This document shows, piece by piece, positions 1 through 6,900 of a stretch of DNA of 10,974 nucleotides. A program made the position numbers and the translations under genes. Under the pieces are notes generated by a model. The model was not told the DNA's origin, ran no database searches, and was given only the letters and a program-made list of their open reading frames with translations. Within the stretch, counting starts at the first letter, position 1. The number at the start of each line of letters is the position of its first letter. The DNA is taken from contig JAEWVM010000103.1 in the NCBI GenBank assembly GCA_023396615.1, forward strand, positions 1 through 10,974, in the 5' to 3' direction. Source of the DNA: Spirochaetota bacterium (GTDB lineage Bacteria; Spirochaetota; UBA4802; JAFGJZ01).

Positions 1-101
1 TTACTCTGATATTAAGCCTCCAATATTTAACATTTTATTAATATTAAAGTAACAAATTACGGCCCCGGATTTGTTTAAATTATTGATATGGAGGATTTGT
101 A

Positions 102-872
102 ATGAAAATAATATTAAGTGCGTTATTAATTTGTTTATCTATTCCTGCTTTCTGCAGCGATACCGCTGTGGCTGATGATTCTGCTGTCGTGAATAGTTCT
201 GAAGCTGCGGACAATGCAGTTAAAAAAAATGATGCAGAAACAACGAAGGAAACTGCAGTAAAAGAGGATATCGGTACAGATAAAGAAACAGATATCGTGA
301 AGGAATTTTCAAAGCTTAAAGAAGAAACCCAAACACTTTTAAATATGTCAAATCTGAGTTTATCCGGTTATGGCGCTCCTGTGGTACGTTTTTCTAAAAT
401 GGGGGATTCTTATTCTACTCTTGTCGGCGGCAGAGGAGGATTGATTATCAATGATAACTTTGTTCTCGGCGGGTGCGGCATGGGTCTTGCACATCCGAGA
501 GATAGAAGTGAATTTTCGGGGAAAACATATTCAGGGAATTATGATAGAGTTGATTTTGCCTACGGCGGCGGATTGATAGAATATTATTTTACTCCGAAAT
601 CGCTATTCGGTTTTTCCGCAGGTGCAACAATCGGCGGAGGCGGTTTAACGTTTCATAGCAGAAAGGAAGCATATGATGAGGATGAATACGGTTCTGATGT
701 GTTTTTTGTTGCTGAGCCGGAAGTTAATGTCTTTGTTAATATTACAAAATTCTGCAGAATAGGCGCCGGAATATCATACAGATATGTAAAAGGAATAGGG
801 GTTGAGGAGTTTGACGATAAGGATTTCCGCGGGCCTTCGGTAGGAATAATTGTTGCGTTAGGCTGGTTTTGA
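102..872 (+). CDS. Exported protein with C-terminal barrel-like domain, paralogue of the caspase C-terminus
   Basis: This 256-residue protein has no function I recognise. Residues 1-19 form a signal peptide (Lys at position 2, hydrophobic core, AFC-S near the cut). The end of the signal (PAFC) is a poor lipobox because Phe precedes Cys, so a lipoprotein is possible but not favoured. Residues 20-82 are a polar, Lys/Glu/Asp/Thr-rich, probably disordered linker. Residues 85-256 are Gly- and aromatic-rich with alternating hydrophobic strands (SGYG, YGGGLIEYYF, TIGGGG, AEPEVNVFVN) and end in GWF, as expected of an outer-membrane beta-barrel or similar beta-rich envelope domain. The same domain, with many identical blocks, forms residues 371-549 of the caspase-like protein encoded at 2192-3841. 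The start is supported by GGAGG at 90-94, 7 bases before ATG. It lies 69 bases ahead of the sigma factor gene, so it may be a partner or regulatory target of that cluster. The barrel assignment is inferred from composition. Confidence 0.8.
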   Translation: MKIILSALLICLSIPAFCSDTAVADDSAVVNSSEAADNAVKKNDAETTKETAVKEDIGTDKETDIVKEFSKLKEETQTLLNMSNLSLSGYGAPVVRFSKMGDSYSTLVGGRGGLIINDNFVLGGCGMGLAHPRDRSEFSGKTYSGNYDRVDFAYGGGLIEYYFTPKSLFGFSAGATIGGGGLTFHSRKEAYDEDEYGSDVFFVAEPEVNVFVNITKFCRIGAGISYRYVKGIGVEEFDDKDFRGPSVGIIVALGWF

Positions 873-941
873 TCATATTGACGGTTCTTTATTGCTTGAT
901 TGATTTGTTATTTTCCCTCACTTTGACTTGTCGGGTGATAT

Positions 942-1430
942 ATGGAAATTGACATTGAAGATTATTATAACCGGTACGGGGCAATGGTGATGAGACGGTG
1001 CAGAAGTATTCTTAAAGATGAAGATCTTGCTTATGATGCAATGCAGGAGGTTTTCATGAAGCTTGTTGAGAAGAAAAGTAAGCTGAGAGGCGACTATCCG
1101 TCGAGTCTGCTTTATACTATGGCTACAAATTACTGCCTGAATGTTCTCAAAAACAGAAACCGTGAAGTGTGTTTTTCGGGAGAAATTTTTGAGAACATTC
1201 CCGGTTTTGCAAAGGAAAATGCGGAAGAGAATGTGATTAATTCAGATATGCTGGATATAATTTTTAAGAACGAGAAATCTACCACACGGGATATTGCCGT
1301 AATGTATTATGTTGATCAAATGACTTATGAAGAAGTGTCGCATATCAGCGGACTTTCTGTTTCGGGTGTAAGAAAACGTCTGCGTAATCTTAAGGAAAAA
1401 GCGTCGAATATTAAGGAAGAATTTTTATGA
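942..1430 (+). CDS. ECF-type RNA polymerase sigma factor (sigma-70 family)
   Basis: This small sigma factor (162 aa) would direct core RNA polymerase to a limited set of promoters. Residues about 6-74 match sigma-70 region 2: the AMQEVFMKL stretch (33-41) corresponds to the conserved D-x-x-Q-E-V-F core-binding helix, and the helix around SLLYTMATNYCLN (55-67) to the -10 recognition segment. Residues about 110-157 match region 4, with a helix-turn-helix in MTYEEVSHISGLSVSGVRKR (127-146) that would read the -35 element. Regions 1 and 3 are absent, and size and layout are those of the ECF group. Its stop overlaps the start of the next gene in an ATGA (1427-1430), which implies translational coupling to the putative anti-sigma factor, the usual ECF arrangement. 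The ribosome-binding site before ATG 942 is weak (CGGGTG). Target promoters cannot be deduced here; autoregulation is likely by analogy only. Confidence 0.88.
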   Translation: MEIDIEDYYNRYGAMVMRRCRSILKDEDLAYDAMQEVFMKLVEKKSKLRGDYPSSLLYTMATNYCLNVLKNRNREVCFSGEIFENIPGFAKENAEENVINSDMLDIIFKNEKSTTRDIAVMYYVDQMTYEEVSHISGLSVSGVRKRLRNLKEKASNIKEEFL

Positions 1431-2191
1431 GAAAGATTCCGGATATAATTCTTGAGCAGTATTTTCTCGGTGAACTCTCATCGGAAAAAATGAGCGAAAT
1501 CAGATCCTTGCTTGATTCAGATGATTCTCTTAGAAATCGCATCAAACTGATCGAAAAGTCAAACAATGATTTTTCGAAAAAATATCCTTTTTCAAAAACA
1601 CGTATACTGGCATCGCTTTCCAGCAAGGGAAGAAAGAGCAGAAATTCGCGTTTCATGAAAATATTTATTGTTCCTTCTGCCGCACTTGCTCTTGCCGCAT
1701 GTACTTTGTTATTTGTTAAAATATCACCGCTTTTTGATCCAATTGATAATTCGGTGATAATTAAAGGTAATGCCGAGAATCTGTTTCTTTACCGCAAAAA
1801 CGGAAGCCAGGCGGATGTGTTAAAAAACGGTGATGCTGCGAAAAAAAATGACATACTCCAGATCGCATATCAGATTCCCAAAGACAGGTATTGTATTATA
1901 TTTTCGATAGATGGAAATTCCAGTGTTACGCTTCATTATTCTTCTTCGGAAAGTATAATTCAGGATGCGAATAAGACCGGCAAAATATTTGTTCCTGAGT
2001 CTTATCAGCTTGATGATGCTCCGTTTTTTGAGCGTTTTTTTATGATAACATCAGATGAAAAAATACATGGGGATGATATTCTTTCACGGGCTGAGAAGTT
2101 TGCTCTTGACAGAGATAAGGCTGTTTCTGAATCCTTTCCTGTAGGGAAATCTTTTTCCCAGCAATCGGTTCTGATAGTTAAGGTGAAATAA
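1427..2191 (+). CDS. Putative membrane-bound anti-sigma factor with extracytoplasmic sensor-like domain
   Basis: This 254-residue single-pass membrane protein is read here as the partner of the upstream ECF sigma factor. Residues 1-50 (IILEQYFLGELS, then a short acidic helical segment) resemble the N-terminal segment of many anti-sigma factors, which often begins with a LEQYLxGEL-type helix. The zinc ligands of the classical HxxxCxxC type are missing. A basic stretch (67-79) precedes one transmembrane helix at about 78-99, giving a cytoplasmic N-terminus and an exported C-terminus. The exported part contains LKNGDAAKKNDILQIAYQIP (132-151) followed by RYCIIFSIDG (154-163), a pattern like DUF4384-type domains found with bacterial caspases and anti-sigma factors, and later LDDAPFFERFFMITS (195-209). 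The 4-base overlap upstream and zero-base junction downstream place it firmly in the sigma-caspase operon. Sigma binding is inferred from gene order and N-terminal similarity and is not proved. Confidence 0.72.
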   Translation: MRKIPDIILEQYFLGELSSEKMSEIRSLLDSDDSLRNRIKLIEKSNNDFSKKYPFSKTRILASLSSKGRKSRNSRFMKIFIVPSAALALAACTLLFVKISPLFDPIDNSVIIKGNAENLFLYRKNGSQADVLKNGDAAKKNDILQIAYQIPKDRYCIIFSIDGNSSVTLHYSSSESIIQDANKTGKIFVPESYQLDDAPFFERFFMITSDEKIHGDDILSRAEKFALDRDKAVSESFPVGKSFSQQSVLIVKVK

Positions 2192-3841
2192 GTGAAGAAA
2201 AAATTTGTCATGCTGTGCCTGATTTCTTTATGTGTTTCTTTAAATTTAGTTTCCCAGCCTCGCGGAATCCGGCGTTTTGCAGTTGTAGTCGGCGCCAATG
2301 ACGGAGGAAGATTCCGCACTCCTTTGAGATTTGCTGTTTCTGATGCAGCTTCTTTTATGAAAGTGCTTAGGAATATGGGTTCGGTATATTCTGATGATGC
2401 ATATCTTCTGTATCAGCCGAATAGGGAAAATCTGATAGCTGTATTAAATAATGTTTATTCGAAAATAGCTAAAGTCAAAAGAGATTATGAAAAGATAGAG
2501 TTTGTTTTTTATTATTCGGGTCATTCCGATGAAGACGGTATTCTGCTTTCATCGGATAAAGTTTCATACCTTGAATTAAAGAAAACGATTGAGGCTATCC
2601 CTGCTGATGTAAGAATTGCCATACTGGATTCATGTTATTCCGGATCGTTTACGCAGATGAAAGGCGGCCGGAAACGTCCTCCTTTTATGCTGGATACGGC
2701 ATACAACATGAAAGGAAATGCTTTTATGACTTCGAGCTCACGCGACGAAGTCAGTCAGGAATCCGAACGTATTAAAGGTTCGTTTTTTACTCACTATCTT
2801 GTTCTCGGACTCAGAGGAGCTGCCGATGTTACACAGGATAAAAAAATAACATTAAATGAAGCTTATCAGTATGCCTACAGGGAAACTCTCGTTAGAACAG
2901 AGAAAACTCTTGGCGGTGCACAGCATCCCAATTATCATATTCAGATGACCGGAACAGGCGATGTCGTATTGACGGATATCAGCAAGGGAAATGCCAAGCT
3001 TCAATTTGACGAAAACGTTGAAGGAAGAATTTCAATATTTACAAAAGATAATGTCTTAATGGCTGAATTTTCAAAGGCATACGGACAGGATGTTTCACTT
3101 TCACTTGATCCGGGAGAATATCTGGTATCGTATTCTGATTCTAAGGGCCTAAATGAGGCAACGGTTACATTGAAAGATGAAACGTTGAAGCTGACTCGAA
3201 ATGATTTTTCGAGAACAGACAGGGAACTCACTGCAATGAGGGGCGGTGGAATTACTTTTGCTAATAAATCTGATGAAAGAAAAACTCTTCTTTCTGATTC
3301 TCATATTAACATTTCCGGATACGGTGCATTTGTTTTGAAGTACGGGCCTCCGCATCTCGGGCATAATCAAATTTATGCGGGAGGAAAGGCCTGTATTTTG
3401 ATTAATGACGTTTTCGGTATAGGCGGAGCCGGGTATGGACTTACGTATCCTCTAAAAAGAAAAGGTTCTGTTTATGATGAAAGCGATACTTCTCCGGAGT
3501 CTTCCTTTAACTATCCGGAGATTCAACTCGGATACGGCGGCGGGATTATTGAATATTATTTTATGCCCAAATCTCTTTTTACTTTTTCATGCGGTTTTTT
3601 TATCGGAGGCGGAGCTCTCTCAATGAAGGGAGAATCGGCTGTTATTCTTCCGGATAATGTGACTTCAAAATTTTTTGTTATGGAGCCGGAAGTTTCCGCA
3701 TATGTGAATGTAGCCAAATTCGTGAGAGTCGGATTTTCTGCCTCATACCGGTTTACAAACGGGATAGATTTATACGAATACACTGACCGTGACTTTATGG
3801 GAGTATTCTTTTCATTCAATGTCTGCGGCGGATGGTTTTGA
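2192..3841 (+). CDS. Exported caspase-like (peptidase C14) protein with C-terminal barrel-like domain
   Basis: This 549-residue protein is predicted to be a cysteine protease acting outside the cytoplasm. Residues 1-22 are a signal peptide (KKK, then a hydrophobic core ending near SQP). Residues about 26-262 are a caspase/metacaspase fold: RRFAVVVGAND (27-37), the catalytic His in FYYSGHSDEDG (H111) and the catalytic Cys in AILDSCYSG (C148). TSSSRDEVSQES follows at 180-191, then SFFTHYLVLGLRG (197-209) and an EF-hand-like DVTQDKKITLNEAY (212-225). The Asp two residues before Cys is typical of metacaspases that prefer basic P1 residues, so Arg/Lys specificity is more likely than Asp. Residues about 268-341 look like a small beta-sandwich (LDPGEYLVSY). 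Residues 371-549 repeat the barrel-like domain of the protein at 102-872, ending in GGWF. Start is GTG at 2192, with AAGGTG at 2180-2185, directly abutting the anti-sigma stop. Substrate and exact location are unknown. Confidence 0.88.
   Translation: MKKKFVMLCLISLCVSLNLVSQPRGIRRFAVVVGANDGGRFRTPLRFAVSDAASFMKVLRNMGSVYSDDAYLLYQPNRENLIAVLNNVYSKIAKVKRDYEKIEFVFYYSGHSDEDGILLSSDKVSYLELKKTIEAIPADVRIAILDSCYSGSFTQMKGGRKRPPFMLDTAYNMKGNAFMTSSSRDEVSQESERIKGSFFTHYLVLGLRGAADVTQDKKITLNEAYQYAYRETLVRTEKTLGGAQHPNYHIQMTGTGDVVLTDISKGNAKLQFDENVEGRISIFTKDNVLMAEFSKAYGQDVSLSLDPGEYLVSYSDSKGLNEATVTLKDETLKLTRNDFSRTDRELTAMRGGGITFANKSDERKTLLSDSHINISGYGAFVLKYGPPHLGHNQIYAGGKACILINDVFGIGGAGYGLTYPLKRKGSVYDESDTSPESSFNYPEIQLGYGGGIIEYYFMPKSLFTFSCGFFIGGGALSMKGESAVILPDNVTSKFFVMEPEVSAYVNVAKFVRVGFSASYRFTNGIDLYEYTDRDFMGVFFSFNVCGGWF
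3312..3841 (+). repeat. Paralogous barrel-like domain shared with 102-872
   Basis: Residues about 374-549 of the caspase-like protein match residues about 85-256 of the upstream exported protein. Matched blocks in order include SGYGAF/SGYGAP, GLTYP/GLAHP, YGGGIIEYYFMPKSLF/YGGGLIEYYFTPKSLF, FFVMEPEVSAYVNVAKF/FFVAEPEVNVFVNITKF, ISYRY/ASYRF, DRDFMG/DKDFRG and the terminal GWF. The match was read by eye from the translations. It implies a duplication within this locus, or a domain family recruited twice. The DNA itself is clearly diverged, so the event is not recent. Confidence 0.9.
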
Positions 3842-3857
3842 TTTTAAACATTGCTTG

Positions 3858-3885
3858 TTGACAATACGCCGGTGTTGTTTATAAT
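3858..3885 (+). promoter_or_regulatory. Sigma-70-type promoter for uvrB-nadC
   Basis: TTGACA at 3858-3863 and TATAAT at 3880-3885 are perfect matches to both housekeeping sigma-70 hexamers, separated by 16 bases. The expected start of transcription is near 3891-3893, about 20 bases before the uvrB ATG, giving a very short 5' leader. It is the strongest promoter-like sequence I see in the window and separates uvrB-nadC from the sigma/caspase operon. Confidence 0.8.
3861..3878. promoter_or_regulatory. Imperfect palindrome in the uvrB promoter, possible operator
   Basis: ACAATAC (3861-3867) and GTGTTGT (3872-3878) are inverted arms with 6 of 7 positions paired, around the 4-base centre GCCG. 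The palindrome overlaps the end of the -35 hexamer and fills the spacer, the classic position for a repressor site. uvrB is damage-inducible in many bacteria, so a LexA-type operator is conceivable. However, the sequence matches neither the E. coli (CTGT-N8-ACAG) nor the Bacillus (GAAC-N4-GTTC) box, and it may be chance. Confidence 0.35.
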
Positions 3886-3913
3886 TATCCGTATCAATTG
3901 AAGCGGGTATAAT

Positions 3914-5917
3914 ATGTCCGAATTTAAGGTTGTTTCTCCATATACGCCATCCGGTGACCAGAAGAGAGCTATAGAATCGCTCTATGAAGGAGTAAAGGAT
4001 AATAAGAAGTATCAGACGCTTCTCGGAGTCACAGGTTCTGGGAAAACTTTTACAATGGCTAAGCTTATCGAAAAGGCAGCCAAACCCGCTCTTGTTCTGA
4101 CTCATAATAAAACACTTGCAGCCCAGCTTTACCGGGAGTTTAAGGAATTTTTTCCTGATAACGCGGTAGAATATTTCGTTTCGTATTATGATTATTACCA
4201 GCCGGAAGCGTACGTTGCAAGCCGTGATTTGTATATAGAAAAAGATGCTTCTATAAACGATGAAATAGAGCGCTTGCGTCTTCTTGCTTCTTCTTCAATA
4301 CTTGAAAGGCGTGATGTTGTTGTAGTTTCATCCGTGTCATGTATTTACGGTTTGGGAAATCCGATTGAATTTGAGAGAATGAGGATTCTTCTTCTAATTA
4401 ATGCGCAGTTTGACCGCGATCTATTGCTCCGCAAGCTTGTTGAAATACAGTATGTCAGAAATGATATTTCTTTTACCCGCGGTTCGTTTAGAGTTAAGGG
4501 TGATATTGTCGAAGTATATCTTGCATATCGTGATGAGGTTGTAAGAATTGAGTTTTTCGGCGATGATATCGAAAATCTTTCCGTCATACATCCCGTGTCA
4601 GGTGCACTGCTTTACCGGCCTAAAGAAGTCCGCATATATCCGGCAAAACATTTCGTTTCCGATCCTGATTCAATTAAGGGAACTCTTTCTGCAATAGAGG
4701 AAGAGCTGAATGAACAGCTTGAATTTTTCAGAAACAATAACCGGCTTATCGAAGCTCAGAGGCTTGAAAGCAGAACACGGTATGATATGGAAATGCTTGC
4801 AGAGATGGGTTACTGTAACGGCATTGAAAACTATTCAAGAATTATTTCGCGGAGAGAGAAGGGCTCGCGTCCCGATTGTCTTCTTGATTATTTCAAGAAA
4901 GATTATCTTATGCTTGTCGATGAATCACATGTTACGCTTCCTCAGGTACGGGGCATGTATGAAGGCGACCGCGCTAGAAAACTCAATCTTGTGAATTACG
5001 GTTTCCGTCTTCCATGCGCTCTTGACAACCGTCCTCTTTTTTTTGATGAATTCACTGAAATGATAGACCAGGCTGTTTTTGTTTCGGCAACTCCGGCTGA
5101 TTTTGAACTTACTAGATCGCAAAACATTGTGGAGCAGGTCATCCGGCCTACAGGGCTGATTGATCCGGAGATAGAAATAAGACCCGCAAAAAATCAGGTT
5201 GATGATCTTATCGGCGAAATAAAAAAGCGCGTTGAGGCAAAAGAGAGAATTCTTGTTACCACATTGACTAAAAAGATGGCAGAAGATCTTTCAAAATATT
5301 TTGATTCTGCGGGCATAAAAGCAAAATATCTTCATTCCGAAATAGAGACCATCGAACGCGTCGAGATTATCCGTGATTTGCGGAAAGGAGAATTTGACTG
5401 TCTGATAGGGATCAATCTTCTCAGAGAAGGTCTTGATATTCCTGAGGTTTCACTTGTAGCAATTCTTGATGCCGACAAAGAAGGGTTTTTGCGTTCCGAG
5501 CGTTCGCTTATTCAGACGGCTGGAAGGGCCGCGCGTAACATAAACGGAAAAGTTATAATGTACGCGGATAAAATTACCGGATCGATGCAGAAGGCGATTG
5601 ATGAAACTCTGCGCAGAAGAAAAATTCAGCAGGAATATAATATTGAAAATAATATTACGCCGAAATCCATATCAAAGGAAATATTTGACATTATCGAACG
5701 CGAATATCAATCCGTTGATACTTACGCAAATGTTCTTTCTGATTACCGCGGAAAATATAAGACAAATACCCTGAGCGGTTTGAAAGGACTCCGTGATAAA
5801 ATAAGAGAAGATATGCTTGCGGCTGCGGATTCTCTTGATTTTGAAAAAGCCGCTCTTTTAAGAGATGAGATGAATGATCTAAATAAAAAAATTGAATTAA
5901 AAGAAAAAACAAGGTGA
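3914..5917 (+). CDS. uvrB: Excinuclease ABC subunit B, UvrB
   Basis: UvrB is the damage-verifying helicase-like subunit of the UvrABC nucleotide excision repair machine. It is loaded by UvrA and recruits UvrC for incision. At 667 residues the protein has the normal family length. Visible motifs in order: Walker A GVTGSGKT (38-45); LTHNKTLAAQLYREFKEFFP (62-81); the DNA-clamping beta-hairpin region YYDYYQPEAYVASRDLYIEK (91-110); VSSVSCIYGLG (138-148); the Walker B box LVDESH (334-339); FVSATP (389-394); the C-terminal helicase motifs LHSEI (473-477), NLLREGLDIPEVSLVAILDA (501-520) and QTAGRAARN (534-542); and the C-terminal UVR motif that contacts UvrC (about 624-660). All catalytic elements are intact. 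It has its own promoter at 3858-3885 and only a weak ribosome-binding site (AAGCGGG). Its stop overlaps the upstream candidate start of nadC. Confidence 0.98.
   Translation: MSEFKVVSPYTPSGDQKRAIESLYEGVKDNKKYQTLLGVTGSGKTFTMAKLIEKAAKPALVLTHNKTLAAQLYREFKEFFPDNAVEYFVSYYDYYQPEAYVASRDLYIEKDASINDEIERLRLLASSSILERRDVVVVSSVSCIYGLGNPIEFERMRILLLINAQFDRDLLLRKLVEIQYVRNDISFTRGSFRVKGDIVEVYLAYRDEVVRIEFFGDDIENLSVIHPVSGALLYRPKEVRIYPAKHFVSDPDSIKGTLSAIEEELNEQLEFFRNNNRLIEAQRLESRTRYDMEMLAEMGYCNGIENYSRIISRREKGSRPDCLLDYFKKDYLMLVDESHVTLPQVRGMYEGDRARKLNLVNYGFRLPCALDNRPLFFDEFTEMIDQAVFVSATPADFELTRSQNIVEQVIRPTGLIDPEIEIRPAKNQVDDLIGEIKKRVEAKERILVTTLTKKMAEDLSKYFDSAGIKAKYLHSEIETIERVEIIRDLRKGEFDCLIGINLLREGLDIPEVSLVAILDADKEGFLRSERSLIQTAGRAARNINGKVIMYADKITGSMQKAIDETLRRRKIQQEYNIENNITPKSISKEIFDIIEREYQSVDTYANVLSDYRGKYKTNTLSGLKGLRDKIREDMLAAADSLDFEKAALLRDEMNDLNKKIELKEKTR
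5911..5917 (+). promoter_or_regulatory. Ribosome-binding site deciding the nadC start
   Basis: AAGGTGA overlaps the last codons of uvrB and sits 5 bases before ATG 5923. The alternative GTG at 5914 lies inside this site and has no Shine-Dalgarno sequence of its own, so ATG 5923 is the better start. Confidence 0.65.
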
Positions 5918-5922
5918 ATAAA

Positions 5923-6759
5923 ATGAGTTATTTTTCAGAAGCGGATATCAGACCGTTGGTTCAGGCGGCGTTCAAAGAGGACATCGGAAACGCGGATGTT
6001 ACAAGTGAAGCTATTTTCGACGGAACTGAAAAAAGTTTCGCGCGTATTGTCGCTAAAGATTCGGGCATAATGTGCGGAGGCCCTGTTCTTAAATTTATTT
6101 ACGGCGAGCTTGATCCTTCAATAAGCGTGACTGTATTAGTTTCTGACGGAATGCCTGTGAAAAACGGAGATGTGATTGCCGAAATAGACGGCCGTACAAA
6201 GACCATTCTGATGGGAGAGCGGACAGCTCTCAACTTTATTCAGCGCATGAGCGGTATTGCAACCCGTACGAACTCTCTTGTAAAAATTCTTGAAGGAACT
6301 AATATAAAAATTCTGGATACTAGAAAAACCGCTCCGGGACTCCGTTTGATAGACAAGTATTCTGTAAAAGCCGGGGGAGGAGAGAATCACCGTATCGGAT
6401 TATTCGATATGGTTTTAATCAAAGATAATCATATTGCTGCGGCCGGTTCGATTACTTCTGCTGTCGCAAAGGTTCGCGAAAAATGGGGAAATCTTTATAA
6501 GATTGAAGTGGAAACCTCAATCCTCGAAGAAGTCAATGAAGCTATCGGATGCAATCCTGAAGTTATTATGCTTGATAACATGGATAAGAACACCATGAAA
6601 GAAGCGGTCAAGTTGATAGATAAAAAAGCAAAAATAGAGCTTTCCGGCAACATGGATGAGGCAAAACTTGAAAATCTCAAAGATCTTGACGTCGATTATA
6701 TTTCAATAGGAGCCCTTACTCATTCGGTTAAAGCTTTCGATTTTTCAATGAAATTCTAG
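5923..6759 (+). CDS. nadC: Nicotinate-nucleotide pyrophosphorylase (quinolinate phosphoribosyltransferase)
   Basis: NadC converts quinolinate and PRPP to nicotinate mononucleotide, CO2 and pyrophosphate, the entry of the de novo route into NAD synthesis in the cytoplasm. The chosen start gives 278 residues, the usual family size. Numbered from that start, family motifs are EDIGNADVTS (19-28), GERTALNFIQRMSGIAT (98-114, PRPP and quinolinate pocket), DTRKTAPGLR (132-141), KAGGGENHRIGL (149-160), LIKDNHI (165-171), EVE (195-197), MLDNM (216-220), SGN (241-243) and IGALTHS (262-268). All the expected Arg, Lys and His residues of the active site are present. The ATG at 5923 is preferred over GTG 5914 because AAGGTGA lies 5 bases upstream of it; GTG 5914 would add three residues and overlap uvrB by four bases. 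No nadA or nadB is visible nearby. Co-transcription with uvrB is likely from the spacing and looks incidental. Confidence 0.96.
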   Translation: MSYFSEADIRPLVQAAFKEDIGNADVTSEAIFDGTEKSFARIVAKDSGIMCGGPVLKFIYGELDPSISVTVLVSDGMPVKNGDVIAEIDGRTKTILMGERTALNFIQRMSGIATRTNSLVKILEGTNIKILDTRKTAPGLRLIDKYSVKAGGGENHRIGLFDMVLIKDNHIAAAGSITSAVAKVREKWGNLYKIEVETSILEEVNEAIGCNPEVIMLDNMDKNTMKEAVKLIDKKAKIELSGNMDEAKLENLKDLDVDYISIGALTHSVKAFDFSMKF

Positions 6760-6763
6760 GTTA

Positions 6764-6835
6764 ATCATGTAGTTTTCTGCGGGTTTGAACATTTTTTGCC
6801 CGCAGGAGCCTCTCAAAAAATGCTTTACACATGAT
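6764..6835 (+). promoter_or_regulatory. Nested inverted repeats ahead of the rnf operon
   Basis: In the 141-base gap after nadC, an outer pair ATCATGT (6764-6770) / ACATGAT (6829-6835) encloses a perfect 7-bp GC-rich stem, CTGCGGG (6777-6783) / CCCGCAG (6799-6805), with a 15-base loop. A TTTT (6773-6776) and an A-run (6815-6820) lie between the two stems and could also pair. A T-run (6844-6849) follows the outer stem after 8 bases, too far for a standard intrinsic terminator. The structure could be a weak terminator for uvrB-nadC, an attenuator, or an operator for the downstream operon. TTTACA at 6824-6829 is a possible -35, but no convincing -10 sits at the right distance. Confidence 0.4.
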
Positions 6836-6900
6836 AATCTCTCTTTTTTATGGTAATAGTAAAAAAATCCCCAGAACTGATATTTTTTAGGAGATAGATA

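Noticed and set aside
102..161. The first protein as a lipoprotein (PAFC at the end of the signal peptide).
   Set aside because: Phe precedes the Cys, which does not fit a normal lipobox; an ordinary signal peptide explains it equally well.
878..906. TTGACG at 878-883 as a -35 for the sigma factor gene.
   Set aside because: No acceptable -10 hexamer lies 15-19 bases downstream.
68..909. The 8-mer GATTTGTT occurs at 68-75 and 902-909, 27 and 33 bases before the starts of the first gene and the sigma factor gene, as a possible shared ECF promoter element.
   Set aside because: The match is short and AT-rich, the flanks differ, and no second conserved element lies at a fixed distance.
2005..2319. 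A 104-codon open frame on the - strand across the anti-sigma/caspase junction.
   Set aside because: It lies antisense to two well-supported genes, has no ribosome-binding site and no recognisable protein features.
3908..3913. A second TATAAT immediately before the uvrB start.
   Set aside because: No -35 at a suitable distance; transcription from it would begin inside the coding region.
4710..4994. A 94-codon open frame inside uvrB in another + frame.
   Set aside because: It overlaps the intact uvrB reading frame completely and shows no family features.
6777..6805. The CTGCGGG/CCCGCAG hairpin after nadC as an intrinsic terminator.
   Set aside because: The loop is 15 bases and no T-run directly follows the stem on either strand; the T-run at 6844-6849 is too far away.
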